DNA from: Methylophaga pinxianii
Lineage (GTDB): Bacteria; Pseudomonadota; Gammaproteobacteria; Nitrosococcales; Methylophagaceae
Reading direction: 5' to 3'
Length of the DNA: 51,276 nt
NCBI RefSeq assembly: GCF_020447225.1
Contig: NZ_JAJAEO010000168.1
Span: forward strand, 1-51,276
Shown here: positions 45,697 through 51,276 of the stretch, piece after piece
Layout of the letters: the number at the start of each line of letters is the position of its first letter
Position numbering within the stretch: position 1 is the first letter of the stretch
Made by a program: the position numbers and the translations under genes
The notes under the pieces: generated by a model
Told to the model about the DNA's origin: nothing
Seen by the model: only the letters and a program-made list of their open reading frames with translations
The model's database searches: none

Positions 45697-46560
45697 ATGG
45701 ATGGCGAAATGCACGACGATGAAGCGATGGAACCACAACAATCAGAACTGGAAGATTTATTAAATCAGGCAATTGCAGAGGGATTTGTAGAGGTTCCCGT
45801 TCTGCCAGAAATAGCAAATAAAGCCTTTATGCTGGCGAATGATAGGGAGTCTGATGCGAGTAAAATGGCCAAGTTGATTGAAACTGATCCGTCACTCGCC
45901 GGGCACGTGATGCGAATTGCCAACTCGGCGGCATATACGCCGATGGCGAATCTGAACTCGCTGCAACAGGCCATCGCTCGCCTGGGGATGACCACTATCA
46001 GTGAAATCGCTATTAGTGCCGTACTCAATGCGAAATTATTTAATATTCCTGGCTATGAAGACTATGCCGAAGCAGTTTGGCGCCAAGCATTGGCAACCTC
46101 ATTGTGGGCTAAGGAAATCGCCAGCCATTGTAACGTAAATGTCGAAGTGGCTTTTCTGGCAGGATTGATTCATTCAATTGGCCGTCCTGCGGTTCTCCAG
46201 ACGCTGATTGATATTGCCGGTCAGCAAACCTTGCCGTTAGATGACGTCATTGTTCATCAACTGGAGGAAAAATATTGGCTGGCTGTTTCGCAGATGATCG
46301 TTATTCGTTGGCGTATGCCGACTCTTGTCATTGAAACTATTCAGCATTTAGAAACACCTTCATCTGATAAGGCGGCTGGTCAATTGGCTGCAGTCGTAAA
46401 TATGGCTAGATATGCTGCTGAGGCGATGCTGAATGATGAGTTGGCAGATGATTTTCCTCACTCATGCATCGAAATTATTGATTTTGAATCAGCTGATACC
46501 GAGAAGTTATTAACCAGGAAAGATCAGATCAGCGAACGACTGATACAGCTGACAGCCTAA
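45697..46560 (+). CDS. HDOD domain protein
   Basis: 287 residues. HDOD domain at about 30-225: VPVLPEIANKAFMLAN, DPSLAGHVMRIANSAAY, AIARLGMTTISEIAISAVLNA and FLAGLIHSIGRPAV. HDOD proteins lack the HD-domain metal ligands and act in signalling, often with c-di-GMP components. The divergent HD-GYP gene fits this. Starts at ATG 45697 or ATG 45709; no strong ribosome site for either. Its stop overlaps that of the next, convergent gene. Confidence 0.88.
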   Translation: MDGEMHDDEAMEPQQSELEDLLNQAIAEGFVEVPVLPEIANKAFMLANDRESDASKMAKLIETDPSLAGHVMRIANSAAYTPMANLNSLQQAIARLGMTTISEIAISAVLNAKLFNIPGYEDYAEAVWRQALATSLWAKEIASHCNVNVEVAFLAGLIHSIGRPAVLQTLIDIAGQQTLPLDDVIVHQLEEKYWLAVSQMIVIRWRMPTLVIETIQHLETPSSDKAAGQLAAVVNMARYAAEAMLNDELADDFPHSCIEIIDFESADTEKLLTRKDQISERLIQLTA

Positions 46561-47093
46561 TCAGCGTTATTCAGATATTCGTTTTTCAATTTCACATAAT
46601 TCTGGCAGGCATAATGAAAATAATTCAGTTCACCTTCAGTCAACGGGCGAACTTGTTTCACTGGTGAGCCGAGATAGAGATAACCGGATACGAGTTTTTT
46701 GCCGGGTGGCACCAATGAGCCAGCACCGATAACCACGTTATCTTCCACCACCACACCATCCAGAATGGTCGAAGACATACCGACCAACACCTGATTACCA
46801 ATCGTGCAGCCATGCAACATCACCATATGACCGATCGTAACATCATTACCGATAATTAAAGGATGACCTTGCGGATTAAATTCACTGGCATGGGTTATAT
46901 GTAAACACGAATTATCCTGAATGCTGGTGCGGGCACCAATGCGTATTTGATGCATATCGCCACGAATGGATACCAGCGGCCAGACTGAGCTGTCATCACC
47001 AATTTCAATATCGCCAATCAGTGAGGCAGTATCATCAATCCAGACCCGTTGACCAAATTTGGGACTGTTACCTCGAAACGCTTTGATGACCAT
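46557..47093 (-). CDS. Gamma carbonic anhydrase-like hexapeptide protein
   Basis: 178 residues forming a left-handed beta-helix of hexapeptide repeats (IGDIEIGDDSSVWPLVSIRGD, IGNDVTIGHMVMLHGCTIGNQ, VLVGMSSTILDGVVVEDNVVIGAGSLV). The zinc histidines of the gamma-CA/YrdA family are present: LHITH, then IGHMVMLH. Whether it hydrates CO2 or binds another ligand is unclear in this family. It is followed by the MAPEG gene four bases away on the same strand, so the two are co-transcribed with the MAPEG gene first. Confidence 0.9.
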   Translation of the reverse strand: MVIKAFRGNSPKFGQRVWIDDTASLIGDIEIGDDSSVWPLVSIRGDMHQIRIGARTSIQDNSCLHITHASEFNPQGHPLIIGNDVTIGHMVMLHGCTIGNQVLVGMSSTILDGVVVEDNVVIGAGSLVPPGKKLVSGYLYLGSPVKQVRPLTEGELNYFHYACQNYVKLKNEYLNNAD

Positions 47094-47097
47094 CAGA

Positions 47098-47523
47098 CTA
47101 ACTCAGCAGTGTTATACCGCATAACACCAGTAATGCGACATTAGCCAACAGCCCAATCATGAAAAACCATGTTCTGGGACTGGGGTTTTGCTCTGTGGCA
47201 ATTGCGTAATAAAGCGCCATGTGCAGGATTCGGGCAATGGCAAATATCCAGACGAATATACCTGTCCAAAAAGCATCCGCCCCAATCAATACGGCCATAA
47301 AAAAAGTGCCTAGCATAAGCGGCATGTTTTCCAATGAATTCATAAACGTACGATGCGCTCTGAATACAAAGGAATCATGGCTGAGATTTTCTGGAAGCTT
47401 GCCAGGTATGGCTCCTTCTTGTGAAGCCTTGGTTTTACTGGCGACAAACCACTGCACCAGTAAGGTAAGTAAAATGATAAACAGACCCAGAAACGACAGA
47501 TAGTAAATTATTCCCATAGTCAT
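47098..47523 (-). CDS. MAPEG family membrane protein
   Basis: 141 residues, four predicted spans. The MAPEG pattern FRAHRTFMNSLENMPLMLGTFFMAV is present, as is IFAIARILHMALYYAI. Members are glutathione-dependent or eicosanoid-related membrane enzymes in eukaryotes; the bacterial role is unknown. A start two codons later (ATG) is possible. It is upstream of and co-directional with the gamma-CA gene. Confidence 0.85.
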   Translation of the reverse strand: MTMGIIYYLSFLGLFIILLTLLVQWFVASKTKASQEGAIPGKLPENLSHDSFVFRAHRTFMNSLENMPLMLGTFFMAVLIGADAFWTGIFVWIFAIARILHMALYYAIATEQNPSPRTWFFMIGLLANVALLVLCGITLLS

Positions 47524-47569
47524 TCTTAGCCTCGTAAGTTGGTTTTGATGTTATCGGCTTCAGATGGAA

Positions 47570-48007
47570 TTATTTCCCCTGACAATCGCCGACCCGTTCC
47601 GCTTTATAAACTGTTTTCATGATCATCGGACCTATCGGTGTATTCATTTCACTGGTCATCTTACCTTCCAGGTTGGTGCCATGAAACGTAGCGTAACCTT
47701 TAAATACGGTCGTCATGCCTTCAACATTACAATTTGCGGCGAAATCTACTCTCTCCCGGGTGATATCCGTCTGCGTCACATCACAGCTCTTCGGAATATT
47801 CAGTACATCAATACCTTTATCCAGCTGTGATTGGGTTAAACACTCCTGATTATTACTGGTTTGAGGTGGGACATTCATTGGTCCTTCCATAGTCGAAGTA
47901 CTTGTGTATGACCATAAACCGGGTTTTAAATTTGGGGTTTCTGCCAAAGCGGGCAAAGCCAGGACTGCAGTGGCACATAAAGTTGAAAAATAAATGAAAT
48001 AACGCAC
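47570..48007 (-). CDS. DUF3617 family periplasmic protein
   Basis: 145 residues. Signal peptide MRYFIYFSTLCATAVLALPALA, then LKPGLWSYTSTSTMEGP, three conserved cysteines (NQECLT, KSCDVT, DFAANC) and GTNLEGKMTSEMNTPIG. This is the DUF3617 pattern. A decayed copy lies at 50537-50876 on the same strand. Function unknown. Confidence 0.88.
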   Translation of the reverse strand: MRYFIYFSTLCATAVLALPALAETPNLKPGLWSYTSTSTMEGPMNVPPQTSNNQECLTQSQLDKGIDVLNIPKSCDVTQTDITRERVDFAANCNVEGMTTVFKGYATFHGTNLEGKMTSEMNTPIGPMIMKTVYKAERVGDCQGK

Positions 48008-48390
48008 AGTGGTGTTCCCCTAATGTTTTGCTATGTTGGTCGTCATAAGCTATGCCGATAGTAAAGAATCTTGCCTGTGTGAGAGGTAGAGCGCAATAGT
48101 CTTAACAGGATCCAGATACTTATTCGTCTATTTTGATCAGTAGAATAATGCAGCTAGAGTGAAAATTATGCGTTTTACTGAAAAGTGGTGCTGGTGTATT
48201 TTTTAATTATGTGTATAAGCTCTTTTATACTTTCGAATAAGTTGATTTTATTGAAAATAAGTCATCCAGCTTGATGATGACTAAAGCTAAAAACAAGCGC
48301 CGCTAAAATCGATTCGATTTTATTGCTCAGGATGTGTTCTCGCATGATTGCATGATGACCTAAATAAAACACAGAAAGGAGATAATTTGT
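48008..48390. other. Divergent intergenic region
   Basis: A+T-rich; carries the ribosome site AAAGGAG for the methyltransferase-esterase fusion at 48376. No gene or clear structure seen. Confidence 0.4.
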
Positions 48391-50454
48391 ATGTCTTCGA
48401 AATATGTTTTAACCGATTTTCAACATTTACGTGATGAAATGGTCCGCAAGCAATTAATTAATCGAAATATAAGTTCTGCAAAAGTACTTGAAGCGATGAG
48501 ATCTGTACCCCGCGAGCAATTCTTACCACTGGAAATGCGGGAGTTTGCCTACGAGGATTCGCCTTTACCTATTGCTGAAGGCCAGACTATTTCCCAACCG
48601 TATATCGTTGCGCTCATGATAGACGCGCTTAATTTGCACGGTGGTGAACGGGTGCTGGAAATAGGCCTGGGCAGTGGCTATGCCTCGGCAGTCCTCGCTG
48701 AAATCGCCGATCAGGTTATCGCCATTGAGCGAATACCATCCTTGTCGGATCAGGCTAGAACAGTGCTTAGTAAGCTGGGTTATAACAATATTAAAATTAT
48801 CAATGCGAACGGCACTATTGGCTATGCCGAAGCAGCTCCTTATGATGCGATCCTGGTTTCTGCTGGTGGGCCGGAAATCCCGACGACATTAAAAAAACAA
48901 TTAAAAATTGGCGGTCGGCTGGTCATTCCGATTGGAAACCGTCTGTATCAGCGGTTATTGCGAGTGACACGTATTGATGAAAATCAGTTTGACGAAGAGC
49001 TGATTAGTCAGGTTCACTTTGTGCCGCTGATCGGCCGTGAAGGCTGGAGTGAAGATTCGAACACTTCCTCAACAAAGCAAAAATCCAGCAATAGTTTGCC
49101 TTTTGACACGGAACAGTCAGAAAATACTGTTCGTCATAAATCGCAAACAATTGAAGCCTTAATTGCTGAGGCAGCACAACCAATCGATGCAATTGAAACA
49201 GTGGATCTCAGTCCGCTACTCGAACGAATTGGTGAGTCTCGTCTGGTGTTATTAGGTGAAGCCACTCATGGGACATCTGAATTCTATCGGTTTCGTGCCC
49301 GCCTTACCCAACAGTTGATAGAACAAAAAGGCTTTAATATGGTGGCAGTCGAGGCCGATTGGCCAGATGCCGCCCGCATTGACCATTATGTTCGTGAACA
49401 TACGACCCCTCCTTCAGAATGGCGGGCATTTGCCCGTTTTCCAACCTGGATGTGGCGTAATACGGATATGCAGGAGTTTGTCGAATGGCTGCGTCGGCAT
49501 AATGCCATGCAGGCTAAACCAAATCTAAAAGTTGGCTTTTACGGGCTCGATCTGTACAGCATGTTTTCCTCAATTGATGAGGTGATTAGATATCTTGAAG
49601 CAGTGGATCCCGAGGCTGCAGAAATTGCTCGTGAACGCTATGGTTGTTTAACACCATGGCAATCGGATCCAGCTACTTATGGTCGGGCGGCCGCTTCGGG
49701 AGAATATGACAGGTGTGAAGATTCCGTCGTTGATATGCTGGTGAGCATAATGGAAAAACAGGCCGAGTATGTGGCAAGCGATGGGGAAAGCTTTCTGGAT
49801 GCGATGCAAAATGCCCGATTGATAGCCAATGCGGAAGCATATTATCGAAGCGTATATAAAGAATATACCTCTTCCTGGAATATGCGTGACAGCCACATGT
49901 TCGACACCATCTGCTCCCTGTTGGATTTCAAACAGCAACATGATGGGAAGCCGGCAAAAATAGTGATCTGGGAACATAATTCCCATATTGGTGATGCCCG
50001 TGCTACCTCGATGTCGGCGAGGGGCGAGCATAATGTGGGGCAGTTATGCCGCAGTAAATTTGGAGACGATGCTTATCTGATCGGTTTTGGTACGCACGGA
50101 GGCACTGTGGCGGCTGCGGATAACTGGGGTGAATCAATGCAGATTAAAACCATTCGTCCATCAATGGAAGGCAGTTGGGAACGTGTATGTCATGACACCA
50201 ACATTCCAGCCTTTATGCTCGGTCTGCGTAAACCTGAATCCAAGGAATTGAGAAAACACCTGCTTGAAGAGCGGCCAGAGCGGGCTATCGGGGTGATTTA
50301 CCGCCCAGAAAGCGAATTAACCAGCCATTATTTTCAAGCACGTCTCAGAAAACAGTTTGACGAATATATCTGGTTTGACCAGACCAAGGCCGTTAAATCA
50401 TTGGATTTTGAAGCGATGCAAGGCATGCCTGACACCTATCCTTTCGGGCTTTGA
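48391..50454 (+). CDS. Fusion of isoaspartyl methyltransferase and erythromycin-esterase-like domains
   Basis: 687 residues. Residues 1-215 are a protein-L-isoaspartate methyltransferase: [19 protein letters not shown] (with Ser68) and the SAM site EIGLGSGY (90-97), ending FVPLIGRE. A polar linker (216-255) leads to an erythromycin-esterase-type domain (about 260-685): LGEATHGTSEFYRFRA with Glu290 and His293, MVAVEADWPD, and IWEHNSHIGD with His529 and His532, matching the catalytic Glu/His set of Ere enzymes. The esterase domain need not act on macrolides; the family includes succinoglycan-associated proteins. The fused architecture suggests a damage-repair role. It has AAAGGAG before the start and no co-directional neighbour. 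Confidence 0.88.
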   Translation: MSSKYVLTDFQHLRDEMVRKQLINRNISSAKVLEAMRSVPREQFLPLEMREFAYEDSPLPIAEGQTISQPYIVALMIDALNLHGGERVLEIGLGSGYASAVLAEIADQVIAIERIPSLSDQARTVLSKLGYNNIKIINANGTIGYAEAAPYDAILVSAGGPEIPTTLKKQLKIGGRLVIPIGNRLYQRLLRVTRIDENQFDEELISQVHFVPLIGREGWSEDSNTSSTKQKSSNSLPFDTEQSENTVRHKSQTIEALIAEAAQPIDAIETVDLSPLLERIGESRLVLLGEATHGTSEFYRFRARLTQQLIEQKGFNMVAVEADWPDAARIDHYVREHTTPPSEWRAFARFPTWMWRNTDMQEFVEWLRRHNAMQAKPNLKVGFYGLDLYSMFSSIDEVIRYLEAVDPEAAEIARERYGCLTPWQSDPATYGRAAASGEYDRCEDSVVDMLVSIMEKQAEYVASDGESFLDAMQNARLIANAEAYYRSVYKEYTSSWNMRDSHMFDTICSLLDFKQQHDGKPAKIVIWEHNSHIGDARATSMSARGEHNVGQLCRSKFGDDAYLIGFGTHGGTVAAADNWGESMQIKTIRPSMEGSWERVCHDTNIPAFMLGLRKPESKELRKHLLEERPERAIGVIYRPESELTSHYFQARLRKQFDEYIWFDQTKAVKSLDFEAMQGMPDTYPFGL

Positions 50455-50536
50455 GATGACCGGAAAGCTGGTACCCAGATAGCTATCACGAAGGCATTAT
50501 GTAGTTGAAGTTCAACGGGTCGAATCAATTAGTAAA

Positions 50537-50876
50537 TCAATAACAAATCATCACACTGTCATGTTTAATATCGGTTTGTGTGACATTGCAACTTTCAGGA
50601 ATATTCAGCACATCAACGCTTCTACAGTTTTTCCTGTGTCAGGTATTCTTGATTACTATTGGTTTGGGCAGGCATATTCATTGGACCTTCAACCGAAGCG
50701 TTGCTGGTGTATGTCCAAAGACCGGGTTGCAAATTAGGTGTTTCAGCCAAAGCAGAGGTGCTCACTAACAAAATACTGGTCAAAAGCAGCGATGAGTGAA
50801 AAAGAGTTGCATGGATAATTCCCTGGTGCCTGACCGGGCTATTCGTCAGTGAGATGAACCTTATCATCGAGTTCAA
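50537..50876 (-). pseudogene. Decayed DUF3617 gene
   Basis: The minus-strand frame ending at 50622 has a signal-like segment, then ALAETPNLQPGLWTYTSNA and NSNQEYLTQEKL, a match to the DUF3617 protein at 47570 (ALAETPNLKPGLWSYTSTS). It stops at TAG 50622. After a frame change the homology resumes as VDVLNIPESCNVTQTDIK and then stops again at 50537, so a frameshift plus loss of the C-terminal third is evident. The N-terminal region also differs from the intact copy. It is not a functional gene. Confidence 0.8.
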
Positions 50877-50941
50877 CCGGCAACTAGAAGACGGAAAAAT
50901 AGCGAGGAAGGCAAATAAACAATGAAAAGTGGTAAGCGATC

Positions 50942-51256
50942 TTGAATCAGCTAAAACTAAACGAAATTATCTGGCAGGTGGTGGCAATGATTCCTAAGGG
51001 GAAAGTGGCGACTTACGGACAAATTGCCCGAGTCTGTGGTTATCCCCGCCATGCCCGCTATGTTGGGACGATATTAAAGCAGCTTCCAGAAGAGTCTGAA
51101 TTACCATGGCATCGAGTGATCAACGCCAAAGGTGAAATCGCTTTTCCATTGGGCAGTGTTGGCTATCAACGGCAAAAAAAGTTACTGCAAAAGGAGGGGA
51201 TAGGGTTTGATGGCCAGAGAATCAAACTGGCCCGATATCGTTGGGAGCAATGCTAA
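50942..51256 (+). CDS. Alkyltransferase-like protein (Atl)
   Basis: 104 residues, complete. It resembles the DNA-binding part of O6-alkylguanine transferases: KVATYGQIARVCGYPRHARYVG and GEIAFPLGSVGYQRQKKLLQKEG. The active-site motif PCHRV is changed to PWHRV (Trp56 for Cys), the hallmark of Atl proteins. They bind alkylated guanine without repairing it and recruit nucleotide-excision repair. TTG start at 50942 fits the family N-terminus. It complements the Ada protein at 23658. Confidence 0.9.
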   Translation: MNQLKLNEIIWQVVAMIPKGKVATYGQIARVCGYPRHARYVGTILKQLPEESELPWHRVINAKGEIAFPLGSVGYQRQKKLLQKEGIGFDGQRIKLARYRWEQC

Positions 51257-51276
51257 ATCCCGTTTACTGCTTTTTT

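Overview
The window is a chromosomal segment of a gammaproteobacterium. The core gene order points there: parE-parC, then surE-pcm-(yqaA-like)-nlpD, then prfB-lysS with a programmed RF2 frameshift. The base composition is moderate, and GFA-family and methyltransferase genes would suit a marine, Methylophaga-like methylotroph. That genus-level guess is inference only.

Layout. (1) 1-9463 is conserved housekeeping on the + strand: topoisomerase IV, the stationary-phase repair and envelope cluster, release factor 2 and lysyl-tRNA synthetase, with clear hairpin terminators after parC and lysS. (2) About 9464-17490 is accessory. It opens with an integron gene-cassette array with no integrase in view: seven ORFs in a row, all on the + strand, each followed by a recognisable attC site. 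At least two encode HEPN-like proteins with an R-x4-H motif. The array is terminated by a broken IS4-type transposase, a family of REP-like inverted repeats, and a solitary class III nucleotidyl-cyclase-like protein. A 28-residue membrane peptide, a cupin and a thioredoxin-like protein follow. (3) 17488-24900 holds a secreted ATP-dependent DNA ligase, a large lytic transglycosylase, two small conserved proteins, a RIO kinase, thioredoxin 2 and the Ada methylation-repair regulator. (4) 24900-34760 mixes signalling and metabolism: a diguanylate cyclase with a plant-ethylene-receptor-like membrane domain, an EamA transporter, a ParD-like protein overlapping a second methionine aminopeptidase, an aldo/keto reductase, a PgpA-like phosphatase, an outer-membrane barrel, a second diguanylate cyclase and a GFA-family protein. 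(5) 34856-40228 looks like a small catabolic locus: an SDR dehydrogenase, a fused kinase/class III aminotransferase, a DeoR repressor and an APC permease. (6) 40476-51256 carries a second DUF3144 protein, a lipoprotein, an ABC exporter, an HD-GYP phosphodiesterase divergent from an HDOD protein, a gamma carbonic anhydrase homologue, a MAPEG protein, a DUF3617 protein with a decayed copy nearby, a fusion of isoaspartyl methyltransferase with an erythromycin-esterase-like domain, and an alkyltransferase-like (Atl) protein.

How the genes work together. Two protein-repair methyltransferases (pcm and the fusion), Ada plus Atl for alkylated DNA, and thioredoxins give a damage-repair flavour. Three c-di-GMP genes (two GGDEF, one HD-GYP) plus an HDOD protein form a dispersed signalling set. 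The most unusual items are the integrase-less cassette array with HEPN genes, the ethylene-receptor-like diguanylate cyclase, the kinase-lyase fusion with its local regulator and permease, the methyltransferase-esterase fusion and the ParD-like/MetAP overlap. Everything here is from reading the sequence; no database search was made.
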